Source: a virus. Taken from it: 64,000 nucleotides of DNA. The notes under the pieces are model-generated. The model was not told the DNA's origin, did not search any database, and saw only the letters and a program-made list of their open reading frames with translations. The stretch covers positions 22,879 through 86,878 of the IMG/VR virus record IMGVR_UViG_3300046048_000257; one strand, 5' to 3'. The position numbers and the translations under genes were made by a program. This document shows positions 51,441 through 59,671 of the stretch, one piece after another; position 1 is the stretch's first letter; every line of letters starts with the position of its first letter.

Positions 51441-51635
51441 ATGAGTTTAGTAACCATAGACTACTATGAGGCGGATGATAGTGTGCACGTTTTTGTGGCC
51501 GGGTATGCCATTAACAAAGCAGATGCCACTGTGCACGCTGCTGTGGCTATCGCCAAAGCAGCGGGGCAGGCTGAGGTGCCCATAACTACATACTGTAAGG
51601 CGGGCCCGCCACAGCGCACTGCCATTACCGTTTAA
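51441..51635 (+). CDS. Small early protein
   Basis: 64 residues, alternating strand-helix pattern with VAGYAINKADATVHAAV. Strong AGGAGG. No known motif. Confidence 0.6.
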   Translation: MSLVTIDYYEADDSVHVFVAGYAINKADATVHAAVAIAKAAGQAEVPITTYCKAGPPQRTAITV

Positions 51636-51640
51636 TGTGT

Positions 51641-51699
51641 GGGGCTTTGAGCCCCCACTTAAGTGGGCCCACAGGGCCTGCTTAATTGTGGGCTCAAAA
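51641..51699 (+). promoter_or_regulatory. Two-state RNA element, copy 7
   Basis: Hairpin A GGGGCTTTGAGCCCC. Hairpin B TTAAG..GGCCC-ACA-GGGCC..CTTAA, with paired changes relative to copy 2. Outer arm GTGGGCTCAAAA. Confidence 0.65.
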
Positions 51700-51720
51700 C
51701 TTTAACTAAGGAGGTAACAT

Positions 51721-52050
51721 ATGGCCACAGTAAGGCGTAACACTAAGATGTTTAAAGAAGTGCTCAACAGCGCCACCGGGTGTGTGGTGTACTCAGAGCA
51801 TAACCAGTACCAAGGCAAAAAATGCAGCCCTGAGGCGGCTGTGCAGGCGCTGGAAAAATTCAGCTTTGCCAAGCTGGTGGAGCAGGATGGCGGGCGCTTT
51901 GTGGTGCACGTACATGACCGCTGCTGGTTTGAGCTGGAGCATGGGCAGGCGCTGCCCAGCACATGCAGGCGCTGTGGTGGTGAGGTAACCACTGCGGGTG
52001 AGGGTAACCTGCGGTACACCGGCTGTGAGGTGTGCGGTGAGCCGCACTAA
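51721..52050 (+). CDS. Early protein with C-terminal zinc ribbon
   Basis: 109 residues. The first 75 residues form an alpha/beta domain and the end has CRRCGG and CEVCG pairs of a zinc ribbon. It lies just upstream of the large helicase gene and its RNA element. May act in transcription or replication. Confidence 0.68.
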   Translation: MATVRRNTKMFKEVLNSATGCVVYSEHNQYQGKKCSPEAAVQALEKFSFAKLVEQDGGRFVVHVHDRCWFELEHGQALPSTCRRCGGEVTTAGEGNLRYTGCEVCGEPH

Positions 52051-52058
52051 TACTAACC

Positions 52059-52113
52059 GGGCCCTGTGGGCCCATATGAGCCACCCAGCCGGGTGGCTGA
52101 TATGCACCCACAG
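52059..52113 (+). promoter_or_regulatory. Two-state RNA element, copy 8 (very divergent, same layout)
   Basis: Hairpin A GGGCCC-TGT-GGGCCC. Hairpin B ATATGAGCCACCC..GGGTGGCTGATAT. The CTGTGGG arm of A can pair with CCCACAG (52107-52113). The sequence is different from other copies but the layout is the same. Confidence 0.5.
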
Positions 52114-52150
52114 AGTGCAGTAACTAAAACCCATAATAAGGAGGCCCATA

Positions 52151-54910
52151 ATGAGCCAATTTGTAACGATTACTAAGAGTGAGTTTGAGGATATGCTTAA
52201 CAGTATCCACAGAGGCACAGAGCTGGTGAGCGGTAATGAGGATACCAGCTGCTGGGAGTATGTTTATGAAGTGCCCACCAGCCGTGATGATGTGGCCGTG
52301 CGTATTTACAGCACCGTGGATAAGCGCAGTGGGCACACCCGTGGTAAGGGTGAGGATGCCATACGGGTGGTGTTTTGGGATACCCGTAATGACCGCCCTG
52401 TGGGTAAGGGTAAGAAAATCCTGAGGGTGGAGGGCGCCACTACCATACAGGACCGCATTAAGGCCCGTGTTAATGACTTTTTGAATAATGCCCACGGTGT
52501 GAGCATTATAGACTTTGGCTATGTGCGTGCGGTGCTGGAGGCTAACAGCGGTGCTAATTTTGCCCGCAAGCTGCTGGAAAATCTGGACCAGTGGGGCAGC
52601 CTTACTGATAACCAGCTGGCCTATGTGCTGGGTGATAAAACCCCTAAAGGCTGGGATACTTTTGAGGCCAAGGCTAAAAAAGATAATCCCACGTTTTTGG
52701 AGGACTACATGGCCGCTAACGGTGAGGATGACCCGGATAGCCCTGAGGGTAATGATGGTGGCCAAAATGGCCCCTCAGGCGCCCCCAGTGGCCCCTCAGG
52801 AGGCCGTACACCTGTGGCAGGTGCCTCAGGCCCCACGGTGGTGCCCGGTGGTACCACCAGCGTTATAGAGCAGCAGGAGCAGACCAGCCAGCCTATCTAT
52901 GGAGGCCTCCGGGGCACTGCCCAGTATCCGTACTGGCAGTATCCGTTTAAAGAGTTTAACCCGGTGCAGACCGCCACGCTGCCTTATGCGCACCAGACTT
53001 GTAACCTTATCATAGGGGCTAACACCAGCGCTGGTAAGACTATTTGCGCAGAGCTGCTGATGGACCATATCCTGCGGCAGGAGCACCATAACCGGGTAAT
53101 TTACCTGAGCCCGCTTAAGTCACTTACGCAGGAAAAATATGAGGACTGGCAAAAGCGGTACCCGGAGCATGAGATAACCATTTTAACGGGTGACTACACG
53201 CTGAGTGAGGCCATGAAAGCCAAGCTGGCTAAAAGCCACATTATTGTTATGACCTCTGAAATGTGTGACTCACGCACCCGGCGCATGCACAGTGAAAAAA
53301 ATTACTGGCTGCGTGAGGTGGGGCTGGTGATAGTGGATGAGTCACACATACTGAGCACAGGCCGTGGCCATGCTGTGGAGTCTGGTATAATGCGCTTTAC
53401 CCGTATCAATAAGGCCGCCCGTGTGCTTTTTCTGAGTGCCACCATGCCTAACTGTGATGAGCTGGCCCAGTGGGTAACTAAGTTAAATGATAGGCCCACT
53501 GAGGTGGTATTTAGTACGTGGCGCCCGGTGGCTTTGGAAATGCACTACATGGGCCACCGTGTGGCTGATAGGGATTACTGGGCCACGCAGGAGTATAAGC
53601 GCCGCATGGCCGTGGATATTGTTATGGGGCGCCACCCGGCTGCTGCGGGTAAAGCCACGGAAAAGTTTTTAGTATTCTGCCATGATAAGGGCACAGGCCG
53701 TAATATCGTAAAGCGGCTGGAGCAGGAGGGCGTGGCTGCTCACTTCCATAATGCTGATTTAGATATGGCGGAGCGGCTGGGCATAGAGGCCAGTTTTGCG
53801 GACCGCAGCAACGGCCTCCGGGTGCTGGTATCGACCAGCACGCTGGCATGGGGCCGTAACCTGCCTGCCCGTAATGTGGTGATAGTGGGCGTAAATCGTG
53901 GGCTCAGTGAGGTGGATGAGCTGGATATTATACAGATGGCTGGCCGTGCAGGCCGGTACGGTATAGACCCGGCTGGTACCGTGTATCTGCTGTGCCCGGA
54001 GGGCAGTGAGCGTACATGGGAGCATACTTTTAAAAACCCCCGCCCGGTAACCTCTGTGCTCAATAGCCGTGAGGTAATGGCTTTCCACGTACTGGCTGAG
54101 GTGGAAAACCGTGAAATAAAAAGCGTGCGGGACCTGCTGAAATGGTACCAGCGCTCACTGGCCGGGCACCAGAGTCTTAAGCCCTTTGAGCTGGAGGATG
54201 CACAGGACCTTTTTGATGACCTGCGTGATATGGAAATGCTGGAAACTAAGGGCGATAATTACATGCACCCCAGTATCACGGGACTGGGCCGGGTATCTGC
54301 ATGGCTCTATTTTAGCCCGTATGATGTATATGACTGGTACTGTAACTTTAACACCTATTTTGACCCGGCCACGGAGCAGAATGACTTAACGCTGGCATGG
54401 GCACTGGGTGATGTTACCAGTAATGACTGGGGCTATGTGCCCGCTGAGCTGCGTGAGCAGGCTGATGAGTACGCATACCAGCTGCGGGCCAAGGGTGTGC
54501 GGACCGGTGGGGGTATCTGCTCAGCTATCGCAGCGCACCTGCTTATCACTGGCCAAAAAGGCACCGGGACCCTGCGGGCCCTTATGCGCCAGATTGTTTA
54601 CGATATTAGGCGCCAGAGCCAAGCGCTGGGCCTGATAGATAGCATGTACGCTAAGTGGCAGCAGGATGGCCTGTGGCAGATTTTACCCCAGCGGATTATG
54701 TACGGGGTGACCATGGATATGGTGGAGTTAACCCGTGTGCCCGGTATAGGCGGAGCCACTGCCCGCAAGTTGTTTGATAGGGGCATAACCAGCATTAAGG
54801 CGCTGGCGGATGAGGCTAACTTTACCGTGGTGCTGCAAGTGGTGACTCCAGCTAAGGCCAAGGCTTTTGCGGAGGCTGCACGCAGCCTAACGGATGAGCC
54901 CCCGTTTTAA
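52151..54910 (+). CDS. Hel308/Ski2-like SF2 DNA helicase with novel N-terminal domain
   Basis: 919 residues. An unusual N-terminal domain (about 1-110) with VVFWDTRNDRPVGKGKK, a helical part, a Gly/Ser/Pro linker (about 196-240), then the helicase: Walker A GANTSAGKT (289-297), DESH (396-399), SAT (429-431), QMAGRAGR (595-602), a winged-helix/ratchet part and a helix-hairpin-helix PGIGGATARKLF (about 864-875). It probably unwinds or restarts forks. The neighbours are early small genes. Confidence 0.88.
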   Translation: MSQFVTITKSEFEDMLNSIHRGTELVSGNEDTSCWEYVYEVPTSRDDVAVRIYSTVDKRSGHTRGKGEDAIRVVFWDTRNDRPVGKGKKILRVEGATTIQDRIKARVNDFLNNAHGVSIIDFGYVRAVLEANSGANFARKLLENLDQWGSLTDNQLAYVLGDKTPKGWDTFEAKAKKDNPTFLEDYMAANGEDDPDSPEGNDGGQNGPSGAPSGPSGGRTPVAGASGPTVVPGGTTSVIEQQEQTSQPIYGGLRGTAQYPYWQYPFKEFNPVQTATLPYAHQTCNLIIGANTSAGKTICAELLMDHILRQEHHNRVIYLSPLKSLTQEKYEDWQKRYPEHEITILTGDYTLSEAMKAKLAKSHIIVMTSEMCDSRTRRMHSEKNYWLREVGLVIVDESHILSTGRGHAVESGIMRFTRINKAARVLFLSATMPNCDELAQWVTKLNDRPTEVVFSTWRPVALEMHYMGHRVADRDYWATQEYKRRMAVDIVMGRHPAAAGKATEKFLVFCHDKGTGRNIVKRLEQEGVAAHFHNADLDMAERLGIEASFADRSNGLRVLVSTSTLAWGRNLPARNVVIVGVNRGLSEVDELDIIQMAGRAGRYGIDPAGTVYLLCPEGSERTWEHTFKNPRPVTSVLNSREVMAFHVLAEVENREIKSVRDLLKWYQRSLAGHQSLKPFELEDAQDLFDDLRDMEMLETKGDNYMHPSITGLGRVSAWLYFSPYDVYDWYCNFNTYFDPATEQNDLTLAWALGDVTSNDWGYVPAELREQADEYAYQLRAKGVRTGGGICSAIAAHLLITGQKGTGTLRALMRQIVYDIRRQSQALGLIDSMYAKWQQDGLWQILPQRIMYGVTMDMVELTRVPGIGGATARKLFDRGITSIKALADEANFTVVLQVVTPAKAKAFAEAARSLTDEPPF

Positions 54911-54921
54911 TCTTTAACCAT

Positions 54922-54953
54922 GGCGCCGGGTAAGGAGGGCCCGGCGCCATTTT
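54922..54953 (+). terminator. Rho-independent terminator
   Basis: GGCGCCGGG (54922-54930) pairs with CCCGGCGCC (54940-54948), followed by ATTTT. It ends the helicase transcript. Bases 54954-55057 hold no gene I can support. Confidence 0.75.
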
Positions 54954-55057
54954 GTCACTTTTTGTGCAGTGTACTGGGTAAACACCTGAGCCCCTATGAG
55001 GGCCAGATGCCCCGCCAAAGCGGATGAGGTGGGCGGCGGAGGTACCCGGAGGCTGTT

Positions 55058-55285
55058 ATGCAGCACATAGTTAAAATATTTCACAGCAGCGGTAAGCGGC
55101 TGGAGGATGCAGTAAATACTTTCATGGATGAGTGGGCTGAGGAGCATTTAGGCCACCTCACTATTTTTGGAGTTACTGCGCTGGATATTCAAAAAATAGG
55201 TGGCGTGGATATTGAGATATGGGTGACTTTTGAGCGCCACGCTGCCACAGATATGGAGCTGGCCCTGCTGGAGGGCAGCCGGTAG
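55058..55285 (+). CDS. Small early protein
   Basis: 75 residues with a strand-helix pattern (IVKIFHSSGKRLEDAVNTF) similar in outline to ribosome-hibernation-like folds, but not enough to assign. GGAGG precedes it. An RNA element follows. Confidence 0.6.
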   Translation: MQHIVKIFHSSGKRLEDAVNTFMDEWAEEHLGHLTIFGVTALDIQKIGGVDIEIWVTFERHAATDMELALLEGSR

Positions 55286-55290
55286 GCTCC

Positions 55291-55352
55291 GGGGGCTTTG
55301 AGCCCCCACTTAAGTGGGTGCAGTGGGCGCCTGCTTAATTGTGGGCTCAAAA
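55291..55352 (+). promoter_or_regulatory. Two-state RNA element, copy 9
   Basis: Hairpin A GGGGGCT-TTG-AGCCCCC. Hairpin B TTAAG..GGGCGCC-type stem..CTTAA. Outer arm GTGGGCTCAAAA. Confidence 0.65.
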
Positions 55353-55376
55353 CTAACTAACTTATGGAGGTGTACT

Positions 55377-56123
55377 ATGACTTTAATGAGCAGCAGCAGT
55401 GTAACCAAGCGTGTGGATGAGGCAGAGGTAATGGCCATACCAGCCCCGGAGTGGACTGATACATGGCACCCGGTAAGCCATGGGCTTATCATTAACGCAC
55501 TTAACAAAGCCTGCCACGGCGCCGGTATTGAGGTGACCGGGCGGGCGTACAGCGTAAATGAGCCGGGCAGCCGGATGTTTGGGGTGTGGAATTTAGCTTT
55601 AGGTAATGGCGCCATGCAGTATGCGCTGGGCTTTAGAAACTCCACGGATAAAACCATGGTGGTGGGTATCACAGCAGGCACTAATGTGCTGGTGTGTGAT
55701 AACCTCTGTTTTAGCGGTGATTTTATAGCCTTTAGGAAACACACCAGCGGGCTGGATGAGGATGAGCTGCGCCAGATAGCAGCGGAGGCTGTAAAGGGCG
55801 CCGTGGTGAAAATGGACCGCTTTTATGAGTGGCATAAAAGCCTCCATAAATACTATGTGCCCCGCACTGATTTAAAAGTGCTCACTTTTGATATGATTAA
55901 CCGGGGTGTGTTTAGCGGCGGGCAGTTTAGTAACTTTATGAGCGCACTGGATGAGGAGCGGGCCATAATCCATGGCACGGCGCTGGATGGTGCCACCTCA
56001 CTGTATAGCGTGCACGGAGCGGCCACCCGCCTCATGCGTACATGGAACCTGCTAAGGGTATCAGATGCCACCAAGCTGCTTAACGGTATCTGTGATGATT
56101 ACCTGCTGAGCAGAGCAGCGTAA
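55377..56123 (+). CDS. DUF932-like protein
   Basis: 248 residues. ALGFRNSTDKTMVVGITAGT and VLVCDNLCFSGDF followed by a KHT motif match the DUF932 family, found in many phages and plasmids in replication or DNA metabolism regions. The biochemical role is not established. It has a strong GGAGG and follows a two-state RNA element. Confidence 0.75.
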   Translation: MTLMSSSSVTKRVDEAEVMAIPAPEWTDTWHPVSHGLIINALNKACHGAGIEVTGRAYSVNEPGSRMFGVWNLALGNGAMQYALGFRNSTDKTMVVGITAGTNVLVCDNLCFSGDFIAFRKHTSGLDEDELRQIAAEAVKGAVVKMDRFYEWHKSLHKYYVPRTDLKVLTFDMINRGVFSGGQFSNFMSALDEERAIIHGTALDGATSLYSVHGAATRLMRTWNLLRVSDATKLLNGICDDYLLSRAA

Positions 56124-56129
56124 CCACGG

Positions 56130-56198
56130 AGGCGCTGGGCATGGAGGGCTCAGCGCCCTTATACATGAGCCCTGCTGTATCGGCAGGCCTCATGTATG
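56130..56198 (+). other. Pair of strong inverted repeats
   Basis: GGCGCTG/CAGCGCC (about 56130-56157) and ATACATGAG/CTCATGTAT (about 56160-56196) lie between DUF932 and the next gene. An open frame from 56141 runs through them, but the dense palindromes and a good start at 56264 argue for non-coding DNA. Confidence 0.5.
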
Positions 56199-56263
56199 GG
56201 AGTGGACTAAAAACCCCGTGTAAGGCCTCTGAGGGGGCCACAGACCCTAAAATGGAGGTGATT

Positions 56264-56566
56264 ATGGCAGACCATACTTTTTGCAGGCTTATGCTCAGGC
56301 AGGTAATGCCATGGGTAAACAGAGTAACCACCCCGGAGGTGCGTAAGGCCACGTGGCCGTGGCACTTCCATAGGGACCACCATGAGTGGCATGGGCCGGG
56401 TGGATTTTACTGGCATGGCAGTGCCTGCTGTAAGTACATGGCCCGATATGAGGGCTGGTGCGCATGGCTTAAGCAGCACCACCCGGATGCTTATGTAGCT
56501 ATGGAGCAGGAGGCTACGGAGGCGGCTGATAAATTATATAGGGAGGAGGTGAGTAAAGATGGCTAA
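56264..56566 (+). CDS. His/Trp-rich small protein
   Basis: 100 residues with an unusual density of His, Trp and Cys (WPWHFHRDHHEWHGPGGFYWHGSACC described in pieces), suggesting metal binding. The C-terminal helix is acidic. ATG 56264 follows GGAGG by 6 bases. Function unknown. Confidence 0.65.
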   Translation: MADHTFCRLMLRQVMPWVNRVTTPEVRKATWPWHFHRDHHEWHGPGGFYWHGSACCKYMARYEGWCAWLKQHHPDAYVAMEQEATEAADKLYREEVSKDG

Positions 56567-56753
56567 AAAACCGCATGACTTTAGGGATATGAGCACCATA
56601 GTGTGTGCCCACCCCGGATGCACACGTAAGATTAAAAAAAATGTGGTGGCACGTAAGGCGCCTAAAACCCGGCTGCTGTGTAAATACCATTACTGGGTAG
56701 GCCATGGGCACTTAAGCCACAGGGCAGGTAAACTGCCTGCACAGCCGGTATGA
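56559..56753 (+). CDS. Small zinc-finger protein
   Basis: 64 residues, very basic, with CAHPGC and CKYH, a Cys/His set fit for one zinc. It may bind nucleic acid. It overlaps the preceding gene by 8 bases. Confidence 0.65.
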   Translation: MAKKPHDFRDMSTIVCAHPGCTRKIKKNVVARKAPKTRLLCKYHYWVGHGHLSHRAGKLPAQPV

Positions 56754-56758
56754 TGTAC

Positions 56759-56817
56759 GGGGGCTTTGAGCCCCCACTTAAGTGGGCCCACAGGGCCTGC
56801 TTAATTGTGGGCTTAAA
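56759..56817 (+). promoter_or_regulatory. Two-state RNA element, copy 10
   Basis: Hairpin A GGGGGCT-TTG-AGCCCCC. Hairpin B as in copy 7. The outer arm is GGCTTAAA, which still pairs with TTTGAGCC through one G-U pair. Confidence 0.6.
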
Positions 56818-56851
56818 CTTAATTATTAACCATTTTGCTAAGGAGGTAAGT

Positions 56852-57361
56852 ATGCCACGTTTACATTTTGTGAAAAAGGCCCGTAAGGATAACCCGGTAG
56901 CCAAAGCTGGTGAAAGCTATTACTGGTGGCAGCACGCTTTTAGCCGTATCAGTTATAGTAAGGAGCGGCCAAAGCCCAGCCAGATGACGCAGAGTGAATT
57001 TATGAGCGAGTACCTGAGCATGGGTGAGGACTTTGAGGAGGCCGTAAACGGTGCTGTGAGTATGGAGGAGCTGGATGATGCCCGGCGTGAGCTGATAGAA
57101 CGGGCGGAGCAGCTGCGGGATGATACTGAGGAAAAGCTGGGTAATATGCCGGACTCTTTACAGGAGGCTGATACCGGGCAGATGATGCAGGAGCGCATAG
57201 ATGGACTGGATGGCTGGATAAGTGACTTAGAGGCTGTGGATTTAGATGAGCTGGGCCCGGATGAGGATGACCTTGACCCGGAGGAGGATATGGATGAGGC
57301 CCTGAGTAACTGGCTGGATGAAAAAAAGAAGGAGCTTACCGGGCTGGACCCCGGACTTTAA
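56852..57361 (+). CDS. Acidic coiled-coil protein
   Basis: 169 residues. A basic N-terminal 45 residues, then helical acidic coiled coil (about 60-130) and a very acidic stretch (DELGPDEDDLDPEEDMDEA). May be a DNA mimic or adaptor. No family is recognised. Confidence 0.65.
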   Translation: MPRLHFVKKARKDNPVAKAGESYYWWQHAFSRISYSKERPKPSQMTQSEFMSEYLSMGEDFEEAVNGAVSMEELDDARRELIERAEQLRDDTEEKLGNMPDSLQEADTGQMMQERIDGLDGWISDLEAVDLDELGPDEDDLDPEEDMDEALSNWLDEKKKELTGLDPGL

Positions 57362-57371
57362 GGAGGTGACT

Positions 57372-57470
57372 ATGGCACAGACTATTTTACTAACTGCTAT
57401 AAGCATGGGCATAGCCCTGCTGATGGCCGTAACCTTACACCGGCTGTTTAGCCAGCTGGTGCTGTTTTAG
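57372..57470 (+). CDS. 32-residue membrane peptide
   Basis: A single hydrophobic helix (TILLTAISMGIALLMAVTL) with a short basic end. AAGGAGG is 6 bases upstream and the next gene follows at once. The strong ribosome site supports expression. It could alter host membrane processes or be a small regulator. Confidence 0.6.
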   Translation: MAQTILLTAISMGIALLMAVTLHRLFSQLVLF

Positions 57471-57481
57471 GGAGGTACACT

Positions 57482-57877
57482 ATGGTACTAAGGACTATGG
57501 ACTTACTCAAAAGCGGCATTAATGTGCTCATGGACCGTGAGCTGCTAACGGTTACCACTATTAAAAAGAAGTTTGTGGACCAGATGCCTGAGCTGGGATA
57601 CGGTGAGTTTTGTAAGGCAGTAGTGCATGGCCGTGATACCACAGATGCGCTGGGCTTTGTAGGCCGGGTGCGTGATGCACTGGTGGTGATTAAGGTGGGT
57701 GGTAACTTTAAAAAAGTCACTGCCCGTGACTGGGTGGAGTGGCGGACTAACCAGATATTTTTTGATGCACCGGGCGCTGATACCCAGCTGGCAGAGCAGC
57801 GTAAGCGTATAGGTGCGGACTCACAGCAGCAGGCACGGGCGGAGTGGGAGGCTCTGCCTCAGTTATTTGAGGACTAA
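57482..57877 (+). CDS. Hypothetical early protein
   Basis: 131 residues. Helical start (LKSGINVLMDRELLTVTTI), then beta-type VVIKVGGNFKKVTARDW and a Gln/Ala-rich end. No known motif. GGGAGG precedes it. Confidence 0.6.
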   Translation: MVLRTMDLLKSGINVLMDRELLTVTTIKKKFVDQMPELGYGEFCKAVVHGRDTTDALGFVGRVRDALVVIKVGGNFKKVTARDWVEWRTNQIFFDAPGADTQLAEQRKRIGADSQQQARAEWEALPQLFED

Positions 57878-57883
57878 TGTACC

Positions 57884-57941
57884 GGGGGCTTAAGCCCCCA
57901 CATATGAGCCCATTTACTGGGCCCATATTTGTGGGCTTAAA
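57884..57941 (+). promoter_or_regulatory. Two-state RNA element, copy 11
   Basis: Hairpin A is GGGGGCTTAAGCCCCC and the outer arm is GGCTTAAA. Both the 5' arm (TTAAGCC) and the 3' arm changed together, which supports the outer stem. Hairpin B ATATGAGCCCA..TGGGCCCATAT. Confidence 0.65.
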
Positions 57942-57968
57942 CTTAACTATTTAACTAAGGAGGTAAAT

Positions 57969-58352
57969 ATGGACCGTGAGCAAAGTATTTTTTTAGTGCC
58001 CTCTATGTATGCGGATATGCTGGATAGGTTTACAAAAGCAGCTATGGAGGCGGATGATTATGAGGAGCTGGGGGCAGCTGTGGAGGGGCTGTGTGAGGAT
58101 GTGGATAATTTAAAGGCCACCCTCAGTGTATGGGCGGGTGAGGTATATGACTTTGTGCATAACCCGCCTATGTACCCAAAACATGAAAACTGGCCCGGTG
58201 AGATTTTGCCAGACTTTCACGCCATGAGTGAGGAGGAGCGGCACCTGTGGCATTTTAGATGGCACAGGCGTATAATTACTGATTTAATGCCCTCTAAATA
58301 TACTCTGGCAGAGGCTATGGAGCGGGATGATTTTATACCAGATGACTGTTAA
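57969..58352 (+). CDS. Acidic helical early protein
   Basis: 127 residues. Helical and acidic, with a Pro/His-rich middle (VHNPPMYPKHENWPG). AAGGAGG lies 7 bases upstream. No family is recognised. Confidence 0.6.
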   Translation: MDREQSIFLVPSMYADMLDRFTKAAMEADDYEELGAAVEGLCEDVDNLKATLSVWAGEVYDFVHNPPMYPKHENWPGEILPDFHAMSEEERHLWHFRWHRRIITDLMPSKYTLAEAMERDDFIPDDC

Positions 58353-58358
58353 TAACCC

Positions 58359-58418
58359 GGAGGCTTTGAGCCTCCACATATGAGCCCAGTAAGTGGGCTC
58401 ATATTTGTGGGCTCAAAA
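58359..58418 (+). promoter_or_regulatory. Two-state RNA element, copy 12
   Basis: Hairpin A GGAGGCT-TTG-AGCCTCC. Hairpin B is a perfect 11-bp stem ATATGAGCCCA/TGGGCTCATAT. Outer arm GTGGGCTCAAAA. It ends 20 bases before the next ribosome site. Confidence 0.65.
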
Positions 58419-58444
58419 TTAACTATTTAACTAAGGAGGTAAAT

Positions 58445-59335
58445 ATGCCTAAAATCTGTTATGTAAGCTGGAGCCCGGCGCCGGATAGCATAGCCATGGT
58501 GGATACCGCTAATGAGATTATAACGGGGTATCTGGCCAAAGGCTTTGACCTAACCCTGCGCCAGTTGTATTACCAGTTTGTGGCCCGTGACCTGATACCT
58601 AATAACATTAAAAGCTATAACCGGCTTAAGGATGTTATGAACCGGGCCCGGCTGGCAGGACTGGTGGACTGGGAGGCCATTACGGACCGCACCCGCAATT
58701 TAGAGCAAAACAGCCACTGGACTAACCCCGGCAGCATTATCCGCAGTGCTGCGTATAGCTTTATGGTGGACCACTGGGCGGACCAGCCTAACCGGGTGGA
58801 GGTATGGATAGAAAAGGATGCCCTTAAGGGTGTAATAGCCGGTATCTGTGAGCGGCTGGATGTGCCTTACTTTTCATGCCGGGGATATACCAGCGTAAGT
58901 GAAATGTGGCGGGCTGGTAACCGGCTGATAGCTAACCGCAAGGCTGGCCAGACCTCATGGGTAATACACTTAGGTGACCATGACCCCTCCGGCATAGATA
59001 TGAGCCGGGATATTGAGGAGCGGCTGGAGCTGTTTACTGGGCACACTGTGCACCTTAACCGCATAGCACTTAACATGGACCAGATAGAGGAGCTGGACCT
59101 GCCCCCTAATCCGGCTAAGTTAAGTGATAGCCGGGCACAGGCTTACATAGCTAATTATGGCCGTGATAGCTGGGAGCTGGATGCACTGGACCCGCAGTAT
59201 ATGAGTGATATGATAGCAGCTGTGGTTAAAAAGCTGCGGGACCCGGACCTGTACGCAGCCACCCGTGAGCGTGAGGCCGCTATGAAAGCCAAGCTGGATG
59301 AGCTGGCGGAGGAGTATGGCCATGATAACTGGTAA
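58445..59335 (+). CDS. TOPRIM protein related to topoisomerase VI A / Mini-A
   Basis: 296 residues. TLRQLYYQFV (about 37-46) is an RxxYY motif like the catalytic Tyr region of Spo11/TopVIA. Then a winged-helix-like region, EKDALKG with Glu123, and LGDHDPSGIDM with Asp178 and Asp180, the TOPRIM DxD. This size and layout match the Mini-A group described from phages and plasmids, possibly a DNA cleaving or remodelling enzyme. No B (ATPase) subunit is seen. Confidence 0.75.
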   Translation: MPKICYVSWSPAPDSIAMVDTANEIITGYLAKGFDLTLRQLYYQFVARDLIPNNIKSYNRLKDVMNRARLAGLVDWEAITDRTRNLEQNSHWTNPGSIIRSAAYSFMVDHWADQPNRVEVWIEKDALKGVIAGICERLDVPYFSCRGYTSVSEMWRAGNRLIANRKAGQTSWVIHLGDHDPSGIDMSRDIEERLELFTGHTVHLNRIALNMDQIEELDLPPNPAKLSDSRAQAYIANYGRDSWELDALDPQYMSDMIAAVVKKLRDPDLYAATREREAAMKAKLDELAEEYGHDNW

Positions 59336-59474
59336 TATTTTTATGTGTGTGTATTTTATCGGTGGAGTGCTGGCTGGCCTGCTAATGCGGGCCACCAGCA
59401 GCTGGCCACGGATGTGTGGCTGGGTAATAATGATGAGCACACTTTTATGGATGAGTAAGGAGGTGATACGCTAA
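59322..59474 (+). CDS. Small two-span membrane protein
   Basis: 50 residues with two hydrophobic stretches (about 6-22 and 31-44) and a short basic turn. GGAGGAG precedes ATG 59322. Its stop overlaps the next ATG. Function unknown. Confidence 0.55.
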   Translation: MITGNIFMCVYFIGGVLAGLLMRATSSWPRMCGWVIMMSTLLWMSKEVIR

Positions 59475-59671
59475 TGGCAAAATGTGGGACCTGTGGCCAT
59501 TACGATAAGCCACAAAAAATCCGTAACTATCCTAATACCGATAATGAGGCTGAGGGCTGGCGCACCTGTGCAGCGGGCTGCACTATTCGCAAAGATAGCA
59601 CGGCCTGCGTGCAGCACACTGATATACAAAGCGGACCTCCGCCAGACCAGAAACGGAGGCTCATAAAATGA
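59474..59671 (+). CDS. Small Cys-rich protein
   Basis: 65 residues with CGTCGHY, then CAAGC and CVQH. The set of five Cys and two His could bind zinc. AAGGAGG is 9 bases upstream. It overlaps the next gene by 4 bases. Confidence 0.62.
   Translation: MAKCGTCGHYDKPQKIRNYPNTDNEAEGWRTCAAGCTIRKDSTACVQHTDIQSGPPPDQKRRLIK

Noticed and set aside
54996-55070. Small frame starting MRARCPAK before the 55058 gene
   Set aside because: No ribosome site and it overlaps the better-supported gene.
56141-56263. Upstream extension of the gene at 56264
   Set aside because: The frame passes through two strong palindromes, while ATG 56264 has a well-spaced GGAGG.
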